Part shown: one piece after another, positions 6,081-13,809 of the stretch | How the letters are laid out: every line of letters starts with the position of its first letter | Numbering within the stretch: position 1 is the first letter of the stretch | Source of the DNA: a virus | DNA: 22,216 bases | IMG/VR virus record: IMGVR_UViG_3300021963_000721 | Span: 1-22,216 of that record | Reading direction: 5' to 3' (one strand) | Made by a program: the position numbers and the translations under genes | The notes under the pieces: generated by a model | What the model saw: only the letters and a program-made list of their open reading frames with translations | Database searches by the model: none | Told to the model about the DNA's origin: nothing

Positions 6081-7541
6081 TCACTCACTGATGATCTTGC
6101 TGTAATATTTACCAGCAATATCGCGAGCACGTTCCAGCGCATGTGAATCCAAATATCCCCAGGTCATTGTGTCAATTTCCGCTTTGGTAAAACCCAAAGC
6201 CCTTGCACCACTGACATCCCATCCTGCTACCAATTTCTTTTCTGCCGTGGCACGATTGTTGGCCAGTGCAATTTTGGTGACATAATCAAAATCAATGTCA
6301 TTGATGGCCCAGTTAACAATGTTGTTTCGTTGACCGCCAGGTAGCACTGAATAGCCGTAGCTTTCTGGATTTTTGTCCATGTCGCTGGCAGCATCGCTGT
6401 TTTCAACATTGTGTATGTTTAGTGGTACCCAGATCCAGCTTTTGAACACATCTTGATTGTTCATGTACAACATGTCGCGTTCCAGCGTGGCACGTGTGTC
6501 ACCTGGTAGGCCAGCAATCAAACTGGCATGTATGCCTGAGGTTTTGTTGATGCGACTGCATGCTTCTAGCACAGGTTCCACCCAGGAGCTTTTTTTCACA
6601 CGACTACGGCTAATGGGTTCCAGACTTTCTAGGCCAACTGTGCCTCCTTCAAGTCCTGATTCAACCATCATGTCAATCTGCTCGGGCCACTTGACCATGA
6701 GTTCGGGTCGCAGGAATGTGGAGAATGATATATCAAAATCAAGACGCTTGACAGCATTGCCTACTTCTTCTAGCTTGTAAAGGCTGTCATTGTAGGTGTC
6801 ATCCAAGAACATGTAGCTGGTCGTGCCAAAGTGTTCGTGATTGTAGCGCAGTTCTTCCAGTAACAAATCTGCAGGCCGCACATAGTCGTTTTTGGTTTTA
6901 CCGTTCAGTTGAAAGCTACAAAATGCGCACTTGAAAATACAACCACGGGATATTTCTATTGGCAGCGGCTCCCATGACTCTATATAGTCTTCGGGCAAAA
7001 ATCGTGTGTTTAGGCGATCCATTGTGTCACCTGCAGAGCCCGGAGGACAGGAAACTATCTGTGTACCATTTTCTACCAGGCGCTCAAATTTCAATCCAAA
7101 TGTTGGTTTGCCGTGCACGTGTGCCAGAAGATCTGGCCAAATGCGATCGCTGTAGCCTTTGACATGATAATCAAACAGGTGCTGTGTTTGCACCATGCCC
7201 GAACCTGGACCACCCAGTACCAGTTTTACATGTGGCCAGCGTGTGTGCACACGATCAAAGAATTCTTCACTCAGTATGGCAGGCAATTGACCCCAATGCC
7301 AGGGTTGCCAAAATGTTGCACTAACACCAATCAACTTTGTGTCAGCAGTCACAAACTTCTCCAGGACCTGCATGGCACGATTAACATCGAGGCTCCAAGC
7401 AAAGTCTAGCACACGTGTATTGTATCCTCTTTCTTCGGCGGCACTGCGTAGGCGATAGGCCGCGTGACCACGAGCACCGCGATATCGATTGTATGCTCTA
7501 CTAACAAGTCCTGCAAATATAACAGCGTGATATTTTTTCAT
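6081..7541 (-). CDS. Radical SAM enzyme with B12-binding-like N-terminal domain
   Basis: A 486-residue protein. The ATG at 7541-7539 is preferred over a TTG 39 bases upstream because a GAGAAAG purine run lies just before it. Residues 1-150 form an alternating alpha/beta Rossmann-like region (for example K-L-I-G-V-S-A-T-F-W and V-K-L-V-L-G-G-P-G-S-G) typical of B12-binding radical SAM proteins. I see no D-x-H-x-x-G cobalamin motif, so cofactor binding is doubtful. The cluster motif C-I-F-K-C-A-F-C gives C201, C205 and C208, and G-L-E-S-L-E-P at 303-309 matches the SAM-contact strand. The C-terminal 100 residues are helical. It should cleave S-adenosylmethionine and modify an unknown substrate, perhaps with its one-base-spaced neighbour. 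It uses AGA codons (for example in S-R-A-Y near the N-terminus), unlike the rIIA operon. Confidence 0.85.
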   Translation of the reverse strand: MKKYHAVIFAGLVSRAYNRYRGARGHAAYRLRSAAEERGYNTRVLDFAWSLDVNRAMQVLEKFVTADTKLIGVSATFWQPWHWGQLPAILSEEFFDRVHTRWPHVKLVLGGPGSGMVQTQHLFDYHVKGYSDRIWPDLLAHVHGKPTFGLKFERLVENGTQIVSCPPGSAGDTMDRLNTRFLPEDYIESWEPLPIEISRGCIFKCAFCSFQLNGKTKNDYVRPADLLLEELRYNHEHFGTTSYMFLDDTYNDSLYKLEEVGNAVKRLDFDISFSTFLRPELMVKWPEQIDMMVESGLEGGTVGLESLEPISRSRVKKSSWVEPVLEACSRINKTSGIHASLIAGLPGDTRATLERDMLYMNNQDVFKSWIWVPLNIHNVENSDAASDMDKNPESYGYSVLPGGQRNNIVNWAINDIDFDYVTKIALANNRATAEKKLVAGWDVSGARALGFTKAEIDTMTWGYLDSHALERARDIAGKYYSKIISE

Positions 7542-7557
7542 GTTATCTTTCTCGTGG

Positions 7558-7563
7558 TATTTA
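7558..7563 (-). promoter_or_regulatory. TAAATA late-promoter-like motif for the reverse cassette
   Basis: Read on the reverse strand, AATAAATACC stands 16 bases before the radical SAM ATG, with the GAGAAAG ribosome site in between. The geometry suits a T4-like late promoter (TATAAATA, start about 6 bases downstream). It pairs with an opposite copy at 7600-7605. Confidence 0.45.
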
Positions 7564-7599
7564 TTGGCATGCGTAAACAATCAATAACTCTAGAAACGG

Positions 7600-7605
7600 T
7601 AAATA
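7600..7605 (+). promoter_or_regulatory. TAAATA late-promoter-like motif for the virion block
   Basis: GGTAAATAAAG lies 22 bases before the ATG at 7628, with AAGGG (7616-7620) between as ribosome site. With the reverse-strand copy at 7558-7563 it puts one such motif in each direction of the same short divergent gap. Confidence 0.45.
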
Positions 7606-7627
7606 AAGCATTAACAAGGGCAGACTC

Positions 7628-8194
7628 ATGCTGATTAATGAAATCATACAAACGTCTCAACAACTGTATCTATTGACCCCTGTGCTGGGTGAAGATGCCG
7701 GGGATGAGGATCAGGACATTGGTGCCCAAGGCGGCAGCGATGAACCCGACGAAGTAGAAGGGCAACGACTGCTGACCTTTCCTAATGGAACGCATCTGAT
7801 AAAAGTGTCCGATGTGTATGATTGGTACAAGCTGGGCATGAATATCAGCGATCTAGACGACATGCATCGAAATGAACTAGGCCAAGGTCCAGGCAATGCC
7901 ATGATTGTTTTCATGAGTCCTGAAGAAGAACGCAAAATGGCTCCTATGTTTCATAACCTTGGCTTGAAGGTCAAAGACATTTCTGGATCTGCTGAAGAAC
8001 CCGAAATAAAAGAAGCTGTTCGTGCCCAAGGTATTGATGAAATGTTGCGCAAGGTTGATGGCAAGTGGGCATTGGTAAGCAAGAGCAATCCCGACAAGGT
8101 ACTACAATACTACCGCGGCGGTGACGAACGTCCTAGCCGGGCCTGGGTAGACAAAGTAGAACGTCGCGTACAATATTTCAAGCATAGAGGTTAA
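7628..8194 (+). CDS. Putative virion/internal protein with capsid-targeting-like N-terminus
   Basis: A 188-residue protein opening M-L-I-N-E-I-I, a variant of the leader shared by several genes downstream. A possible prohead-protease site L-G-E|D is at residues 20-22, followed by a strongly acidic low-complexity stretch (23-45). The middle contains S-D-V-Y-D-W-Y-K-L-G-M. The last 45 residues (D-G-K-W-A-L-V-S-K..., then R-V-Q-Y-F-K-H at the end) form a basic module that I recognise as a recurrent C-terminal piece of proteins from uncultured tailed phages, without known function. AAGGG at 7616-7620 supports the start. It is two bases from the fibre-like gene. Virion location is inferred from leader and context. 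Confidence 0.65.
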   Translation: MLINEIIQTSQQLYLLTPVLGEDAGDEDQDIGAQGGSDEPDEVEGQRLLTFPNGTHLIKVSDVYDWYKLGMNISDLDDMHRNELGQGPGNAMIVFMSPEEERKMAPMFHNLGLKVKDISGSAEEPEIKEAVRAQGIDEMLRKVDGKWALVSKSNPDKVLQYYRGGDERPSRAWVDKVERRVQYFKHRG

Positions 8195-8196
8195 AA

Positions 8197-9822
8197 ATGC
8201 CATACCAACCAGAACTAACAGGCTTACCATATGCAATGCAACTCAATCCAGATACTGGATTGCCTGAAATTCGCGTAAGCATTGGCAGCGGAATTGATAT
8301 CACTGGAACAGTAAACATACCTGGCACTGTCACAGTGTCTAGCACACCAGCTGACCCTGTACATTCTCACATCACTGAAGTTGGTACCAGTGGCGTTTTG
8401 ACCACTGCATACTTGCCTGTTGGCGGTACGGTAACTGTACAGGATGGCGGCGGTACATTAACAGTGGATGGTTCTGTTAACATAGGAACCATGCCAGAAG
8501 TCGAAATTAAAAATGACACCGGCAATCCTATAGCCGTCAGCAAAAACAACACAACCAACTCTGAAGCTAATCCAATATTTGTCAAAGGCACCTCAGACAC
8601 CAGTTTCTTTAGTCCCATGCAAAGTGATGCATTTGGAAGACTGCGTGTGAGCAATCCCGAAACACTGTATGACAGTTTCAATACATACCAGGACAACGAA
8701 TCACTCACTGTGTACACTGCCGGAGGCGGCACATCTGCACACGATGCAAATGGTAGTACGGTGTTGATGAGCGTGGGCACTGCCAACGGCGATGAGGTTG
8801 TCAGGGAAACCAGCAAGGTATTTGCATATCAACCTGGCAAGAGTCTTGAAATTTTGCAGACATTTTGTCTATCGCCCGGGCAAACAAATCTGCGCCAGCG
8901 CATAGGTTACTTTGACACATCCAATGGTTTTTATTTGCAGTTGACCAACAGCACTTTGTCTTTTGTGCGCAGATCAAAATCAACAGGATCGGTTACAGAA
9001 TTGGTTGTGAATCAATCCAACTGGAACGTGGACTCTTTGTTGGGGACTGGTCCCAGCGGAAAAACTCTGCAAAAAGACAAAGCGCAAATCATGTTCATTG
9101 ACATTGAATGGTTGGGCGTGGGTTCGGTGCGCATGGGTTTTGTGATTGATGGTGTGTTTTGTCTGGCACATGTTTGGCATCATGCCAACAAAACCGCAGA
9201 CAGCATCAACTATCTCAACACAACTACCACATACATGGGCACAGCATGTTTGCCTTTGAGATCTGAAATTACCAACACAGGCGTTACCACAGCGTCGTCG
9301 GGATTCAGAGTAATTTGTGCCACGGTTATTTCAGAAGGCGGTTATGTCATTAAAGGAAAAGCCAAGACTGGCGGACACGATATTGCATTGCCTTACTCGT
9401 TGGCTTCAGCAAACACATTCTATCCGGTGCTCAGCATAAGGTTAAAAAGCACCCGCCTTGGCGCTATTGTATTGCCAAGAGAGTTTAGTCTTGGGCTAGG
9501 CGCCAATACCACATTTCAATACAAGATATATGCTAGGGCAATAACTTCAGGTGGTACATGGACTGATCCAGGTAGCGACAGTGCGGTTGAATACAAGACC
9601 AATGGGTCGGCTATCTCAAGTGGCACTCTAGTGAGGCAAGGATACATAGTCAGTAGCAATCAGGCCTCTGGTGGTATTTCTCTAGGTGACGTGGGATTCC
9701 TATTCCAGCTGGAAAGAAATACATTCACCAGCACTGCATATGAATTTGTTATTGCCGTGGCCACCACATCAAATACTTCACCCAGTGTATGGTCAGCTAT
9801 TGGCTGGGAAGAAATCACGTAA
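8197..9822 (+). CDS. Structural protein, probable fibre or appendage
   Basis: A 541-residue protein, rich in Thr, Ser, Gly and Val, with almost all-beta character. Residues 34-50 and 76-104 hold short G-T-V-x-V and G-G-T-L-T-V strands like a beta-solenoid or trimeric fibre stem. The segment D-A-F-G-R-L-R-V-S-N-P-E-T-L at 144-157 is a recurrent landmark of structural proteins in marine and freshwater tailed phages. The C-terminal 370 residues look like a jelly-roll or receptor-binding head. It lacks the capsid-targeting-like leader of its neighbours, as expected for an external protein. AGAGG at 8186-8190 supports the start. It could be a tail fibre, a head fibre or a decoration protein. Confidence 0.7.
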   Translation: MPYQPELTGLPYAMQLNPDTGLPEIRVSIGSGIDITGTVNIPGTVTVSSTPADPVHSHITEVGTSGVLTTAYLPVGGTVTVQDGGGTLTVDGSVNIGTMPEVEIKNDTGNPIAVSKNNTTNSEANPIFVKGTSDTSFFSPMQSDAFGRLRVSNPETLYDSFNTYQDNESLTVYTAGGGTSAHDANGSTVLMSVGTANGDEVVRETSKVFAYQPGKSLEILQTFCLSPGQTNLRQRIGYFDTSNGFYLQLTNSTLSFVRRSKSTGSVTELVVNQSNWNVDSLLGTGPSGKTLQKDKAQIMFIDIEWLGVGSVRMGFVIDGVFCLAHVWHHANKTADSINYLNTTTTYMGTACLPLRSEITNTGVTTASSGFRVICATVISEGGYVIKGKAKTGGHDIALPYSLASANTFYPVLSIRLKSTRLGAIVLPREFSLGLGANTTFQYKIYARAITSGGTWTDPGSDSAVEYKTNGSAISSGTLVRQGYIVSSNQASGGISLGDVGFLFQLERNTFTSTAYEFVIAVATTSNTSPSVWSAIGWEEIT

Positions 9823-9833
9823 AAGGAAACAAC

Positions 9834-10526
9834 ATGAGATTCGCACAAATTGTAATGGAAGGTGGCAACGTGTTCAAAAATGAACTGGCCACTGTGGACG
9901 TTAAACAAGCCGACGTAGCACCAACTATCCAATTTCTCAGTGGAATTGTAGGTGAAGATCTTACCGACGAGTGGCTCGGCAGCACAGGACAGAAAGCAGT
10001 AAGTGGAGACATTGACCTCAGCATGGACGCCAATGCCATTACCAAAGACGAACTGGTAGCAAAGCTCAGTGCCTGGGTCAAAGGCCACGGTGGAGATCCC
10101 AAGAACTATGTAAAGAAGTCGGGCGTTAGTGTGCATTTCCGTACTCCTATCGCTGGAGATCCCAACCAAGGCTTTGTACAAACAGATTTCATGTTTTTAC
10201 CAGATGTACAGTTAAGCAAGTTCAGCATGCGAGCTGATCCTGCCAGCAAGTTCAAAGACAGCCACAAGCACATCGTTCTGTCCAGCGTGGCCAAGCATCA
10301 TGGACTCAAGTGGAGCCCCACAGTGGGATTGATCAGCAGGACCACAGACAAGCTGTTGACCAAAGACCCAGATGAGATTGCAACCATGCTATTGGGGGCA
10401 AGCGCCACACGCAAAGACATTACCAGCGTGGAATCCATCGTACGCAAACTAGCCAACAATCCAGAAGGACAGTCTGCATTGCAAGATGCAAGAGATACAT
10501 TAGGACGCGAAGGTATTAGCATATGA
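9834..10526 (+). CDS. Nucleotidyltransferase-fold protein with capsid-targeting-like N-terminus
   Basis: A 230-residue product. The ATG at 9834 is chosen over 9789 because AAAAGGAAAC lies just upstream and because it exposes the shared leader M-R-F-A-Q-I-V-M-E-G-G, a V-M-E|G cleavage-like site at residue 9. The nucleotidyltransferase signature is present: G-S at 49-50, S-G-D-I-D-L (D59 and D61), and a third acidic residue in Q-T-D-F-M-F (D118). Such folds transfer NMP groups to proteins, RNA or small molecules; the substrate is unknown. The C-terminus is helical. It overlaps the next gene by ATGA. I infer it is packaged in the head and injected, by analogy with T4 Alt. Confidence 0.65.
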   Translation: MRFAQIVMEGGNVFKNELATVDVKQADVAPTIQFLSGIVGEDLTDEWLGSTGQKAVSGDIDLSMDANAITKDELVAKLSAWVKGHGGDPKNYVKKSGVSVHFRTPIAGDPNQGFVQTDFMFLPDVQLSKFSMRADPASKFKDSHKHIVLSSVAKHHGLKWSPTVGLISRTTDKLLTKDPDEIATMLLGASATRKDITSVESIVRKLANNPEGQSALQDARDTLGREGISI

Positions 10527-11905
10527 TCCAGCAACTAGACGAAAGCGTTGGCTTCCCTAATAGAGAGTTTGGCGACGTTTATCACAACCCCAGCAAGCCT
10601 GAAGATAGCATGGTGTTCCAGGACTTCCAGGCCTATCCAACCGGACTAACTGCATGGCCAGATGCCGCTCGCAGAGACAAAGATTGGAAGAAGCTGTGGC
10701 ACTGGATGAAGCAACAGGGCGAAGTCAAAGAACTCAACACACCCAATGCTGCCATGCTGGGCGTGATGGTTGTACACATGCTGGATCCAAAGAAGAAACA
10801 GCACTGGTTCTTTGCCAAGTGGGTCAAAGACATCTCTATCGTCAAAGGCAAGTTCACTGGCATTCCGGCTGGTGCTATCGATGATGCACACCCTGGCCTG
10901 GTCTACAAGAAGGGTGCAAGCGAAAGCCTCAAGCTCAAGCCAACTGACTTGCTGAACATGATTGGGCCTTGGTCCGCTCAACAACTCATGCGTGAGATAG
11001 GCAACTGGGATTTACGAGCCCAAGGGCCAGAAGATCTGGTCTCTCAACTGATGGAAGCAATAGTACACGTTGCTCGAAGGAAGCCCTGGCCTTGCACTAT
11101 TGAAGACGGCGCCCAGTACTTGGCTTTCCACAGCAAATACACCAACGAATGGCTTGCTCCTATTGCGCTCAGTGCAGGAATGATTCCAGGTCCAGATAGA
11201 TTGATGCTTGAAAAGAATTTGTTGGCCGGCAAAAGCATGATCAATGCTGACATATATTATTCCATGAGCGTGAGTGAAACACTCAGCGATTCCAGCATTG
11301 ACAAAGACGGTTTCAAGATCTATATTTCTAGCAAACAACAAGGTGGCGGTGCCGCTGCCAGCTTGCAGGGACTGTATGATGTGCTCAAGAACAAGAAAGC
11401 TGAATTTGGTTCTGGCTTCTTCAAGAATCCCAAGGTAGCAAAGTTTGTCAAGATCGTCAGCTCTATTGTTGAGAATGGTTCTCTCGAAGGCATGTTGCTG
11501 TCAGCGGTAGCTGTTGGTACCATCCCCGAACAGGATATGAAAGTGTTGATGGCAGGACAGCACACCAAGGTCAGTGCCAAGACCAAGAAGCTGATGTTGA
11601 GTTTCAATGCTCGCAAAGACAACCCCAACTACAGTCCTTACTATCATCAAGTAGCTGCCATTGCCACTGCAATGTGCGCCAAACTAAATGAAGAAGACTA
11701 CACTGATGTGTTCAAGGCCATCATCAACAAAGCATCATTGGTACAGGTTTACATGAAGACCAAGATCCGCAACAAGAAAGACCTTGACATCCTGGGAATG
11801 GATGTAGTTTGGCCTCCTGTGTTCTCCGGCAAGGTGATCTTTACAGCACAAAAAACATTTACAGGCAGCGAAGTTCGCGGACGACTTGGCTTCAAGATAG
11901 GATAA
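10523..11905 (+). CDS. Unknown protein coupled to the nucleotidyltransferase-like gene
   Basis: A 460-residue protein starting inside the previous stop (ATGA at 10523-10526). It opens M-I-Q-Q-L-D-E-S, so L-D-E|S at residue 7 could be a short version of the leader seen on neighbours. The N-terminal third is Trp-rich (for example W-K-K-L-W-H-W-M-K-Q-Q-G, and H-W-F-F-A-K-W-V-K-D). A Gly/Ala-rich loop K-Q-Q-G-G-G-A-A-A-S sits near residue 275-285, and the rest is helical with many Lys. I do not recognise a catalytic family. The coupling to an NTase-fold protein suggests a partner, or a second effector delivered with it. No signal peptide or membrane segment is visible. Confidence 0.6.
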   Translation: MIQQLDESVGFPNREFGDVYHNPSKPEDSMVFQDFQAYPTGLTAWPDAARRDKDWKKLWHWMKQQGEVKELNTPNAAMLGVMVVHMLDPKKKQHWFFAKWVKDISIVKGKFTGIPAGAIDDAHPGLVYKKGASESLKLKPTDLLNMIGPWSAQQLMREIGNWDLRAQGPEDLVSQLMEAIVHVARRKPWPCTIEDGAQYLAFHSKYTNEWLAPIALSAGMIPGPDRLMLEKNLLAGKSMINADIYYSMSVSETLSDSSIDKDGFKIYISSKQQGGGAAASLQGLYDVLKNKKAEFGSGFFKNPKVAKFVKIVSSIVENGSLEGMLLSAVAVGTIPEQDMKVLMAGQHTKVSAKTKKLMLSFNARKDNPNYSPYYHQVAAIATAMCAKLNEEDYTDVFKAIINKASLVQVYMKTKIRNKKDLDILGMDVVWPPVFSGKVIFTAQKTFTGSEVRGRLGFKIG

Positions 11906-11908
11906 CAC

Positions 11909-12952
11909 ATGAAGATACACGAAATCATACTAGAAGGAGGCTGGGACTCTACTGTTACACAAAATACAAAGATCACACCAGATGTGGTAAAACGTGCGTT
12001 GAGTGTGGTACAGCGTTTTACCAGCGACTTCAACATATATCTAAAGAAAGTGGGCATGCCTGCTGTGCAGATGGGACACCCAACTGGTTCCAGTGCGCAT
12101 CATGAAATTGACACAAGAGAAGATCCAGGCAAAGTATACGGCGACATTGACCTGCAGATGATCGCACCTGTGGCTGGCGAAGTCAAAACACATAGCCAAT
12201 ACCAAGGCGCATGGAACAAAGCGTCAGATGATTTTATTGCGACCACAAAGCCAGATTATATACACTACGAAGGCAAGCCAGCAAACGGTCATATCATTTT
12301 CGCCATTGGTGCTGATGCATACGTACAAGTGGACATGCTGTGGGCTCAGCCAGAAAATGCAGACTGGGCTCGCTATCGTACAACACCTGAGCGTGGTATC
12401 AAAGGAACCATCTACGGAAACCTTTACAGCAGCCTAGGCGAGATCATGGACATGAGCGTACAGCATGCTGGTGTGCAAATGAAGATACTTGATGATCAAC
12501 CCGTTAACTTCCAACGTGGACGCAAGTTCGATCGCATTGCCACATTGAGCAAAGACATTTCTAACTTTGGTATGGATGTGCTCACCAATCTATACCGAAT
12601 GATACACCCAGACCTTGCACCCGGTGACATGGTGATTGATCCTGAGCTACGTGCACATCCTGGTCTAAACAAAGAAAAGCCAGCAGTGGCAGACTTGGTT
12701 GCCATGATCCGAGGCTTGGCCAATAGCTTTGAAGCCAACGACATGTATGGTCGTTTCAATCTCAAAAACTTCACCAACGCACAGGATTTTGTTGCCAAGT
12801 TCCTACAGCACTATGAAGGCAAGGCGGCTGAAGCCATGGCTGCTACCAAATTTGACAAAGCAGAAACACCTGATGCCAAAGCACGTGCACAGGATGCCAA
12901 AGACAAACTGGCACAGGGTGTACAGCTGATAAGAAAATTATTCCAACAATAA
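11909..12952 (+). CDS. Second nucleotidyltransferase-fold protein with capsid-targeting-like N-terminus
   Basis: A 347-residue protein beginning M-K-I-H-E-I-I-L-E-G-G, the clearest copy of the shared leader, with I-L-E|G cleavage-like site at residue 9. The NTase pattern is G-S-S at 60-62, V-Y-G-D-I-D-L (D79, D81) and Y-V-Q-V-D-M-L-W (D142). The insert H-H-E-I-D-T-R between G-S and D-x-D is longer than in the 9834 product, so the two are not simple duplicates. The C-terminus (about 285-347) is Ala/Lys-rich and helical. AGGATAA before the ATG overlaps the preceding stop region. The reaction would be NMP transfer, target unknown. Related proteins appear in uncultured tailed phages; packaging is my inference. 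Confidence 0.65.
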   Translation: MKIHEIILEGGWDSTVTQNTKITPDVVKRALSVVQRFTSDFNIYLKKVGMPAVQMGHPTGSSAHHEIDTREDPGKVYGDIDLQMIAPVAGEVKTHSQYQGAWNKASDDFIATTKPDYIHYEGKPANGHIIFAIGADAYVQVDMLWAQPENADWARYRTTPERGIKGTIYGNLYSSLGEIMDMSVQHAGVQMKILDDQPVNFQRGRKFDRIATLSKDISNFGMDVLTNLYRMIHPDLAPGDMVIDPELRAHPGLNKEKPAVADLVAMIRGLANSFEANDMYGRFNLKNFTNAQDFVAKFLQHYEGKAAEAMAATKFDKAETPDAKARAQDAKDKLAQGVQLIRKLFQQ

Positions 12953-12965
12953 GAAAGAATTGCTT

Positions 12966-13778
12966 ATGAAAAAAATATTGCTTGTGTTAATGCTTGGTAT
13001 GTCTACTGCGGCGCTGTCTGCTGAACAAAAGCCTCCATTGCCACCACAAGCATGTGCTGTTCATGTGCCATACGGTGTTCCACAAATTGCCAGACCCAAC
13101 AATGTGCAAATTTGTCGTACCGGATACTTTTTGCAACACGATGCCGCACTGAAAATTCCCGTTTGGGTGTCGTGGTCATTGACCCCTGAGCATGTGAATG
13201 GCTGTGTGGAACGTAGCAATGCATTTCAACCGGATCAAAGCATTCCTCGTGGCAGTCGCGCAGAAATGGTAGATTATGCAGGATCCGGCTATGATATCGG
13301 TCACGTGGCTCCTAATGGAGATCAGGGCTGGGATCCACAGGTAGAACGTGAAAGTTTTTATCTCAGCAACATGATGCCACAACTGCCAGGGCTGAATCGC
13401 GGAATATGGAAACTGCTGGAAACCAGCACACGCGGCTGGGCCGCCCAGCGTGGCAATACACTGATTGTGCATGCTGGCCCCATATACGATGAGCGCACCA
13501 ACAAGCGCATTGGGCCAAACAAAGTCATCATCGCTGATGCATTTTACAAGATTGTGATTGACAGCAAAACTGGTGAAACTCTAGCGTTCATGTTCCCGCA
13601 TCAGGGCGGATTAGGCAATGATTTAAGCAAATTCCAAGTCACTGTAAATGACATAGAGCAGTTGACTGGTATACGTTTTGCAGTACCGCGCAACATGCCA
13701 AAAGATCGTGTATTGCCCTTATGGCCTGTTAATTTCAAGGCCATAACTGACAGTAAACGTGCTGCCTGCAAAAGATAA
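12966..13778 (+). CDS. Secreted DNA/RNA non-specific endonuclease (NUC1/Serratia nuclease type)
   Basis: A 270-residue precursor; the ATG at 12966 is preferred over a TTG at 12960 because it yields a standard signal peptide, M-K-K then a hydrophobic core, ending A-L-S-A before E20. The beta-beta-alpha metal nuclease motif follows: Y-D-I-G-H (H113 general base), then F-Y-L-S-N-M-M-P-Q (N135 metal ligand), then L-N-R-G-I-W-K-L-L-E (N144, W148, E152). The usual D-R-G-H Arg is Ile here. Four or more cysteines (30, 50, 80 and near the C-terminus) suit a periplasmic disulfide protein. It would degrade DNA and RNA in the periplasm or outside the cell, so it may block incoming phage DNA or digest released host DNA. 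It sits among virion genes but has a Sec signal instead of the head-type leader. Confidence 0.85.
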   Translation: MKKILLVLMLGMSTAALSAEQKPPLPPQACAVHVPYGVPQIARPNNVQICRTGYFLQHDAALKIPVWVSWSLTPEHVNGCVERSNAFQPDQSIPRGSRAEMVDYAGSGYDIGHVAPNGDQGWDPQVERESFYLSNMMPQLPGLNRGIWKLLETSTRGWAAQRGNTLIVHAGPIYDERTNKRIGPNKVIIADAFYKIVIDSKTGETLAFMFPHQGGLGNDLSKFQVTVNDIEQLTGIRFAVPRNMPKDRVLPLWPVNFKAITDSKRAACKR

Positions 13779-13796
13779 TTGCAATTGGAATCAAAC

Positions 13797-13802
13797 TAAA
13801 TA
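13797..13802 (+). promoter_or_regulatory. TAAATA late-promoter-like motif close to a start codon
   Basis: CTAAATAAAC stands only seven bases before the ATG at 13810. If used like a T4 late promoter, the transcript would begin at or next to the start codon and be almost leaderless. It is the first such motif inside the long forward block. Confidence 0.4.
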
Positions 13803-13809
13803 AACAATC

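Noticed and set aside
7542-7580. TTG start for the radical SAM protein
   Set aside because: It would add 13 residues across the ribosome site and the promoter-like motif; the ATG at 7541 is preceded by GAGAAAG.
8300-8500. Possible DNA tandem repeat in the fibre-like gene
   Set aside because: The repeated G-T-V-x-V pattern is at protein level only; the bases do not repeat exactly.
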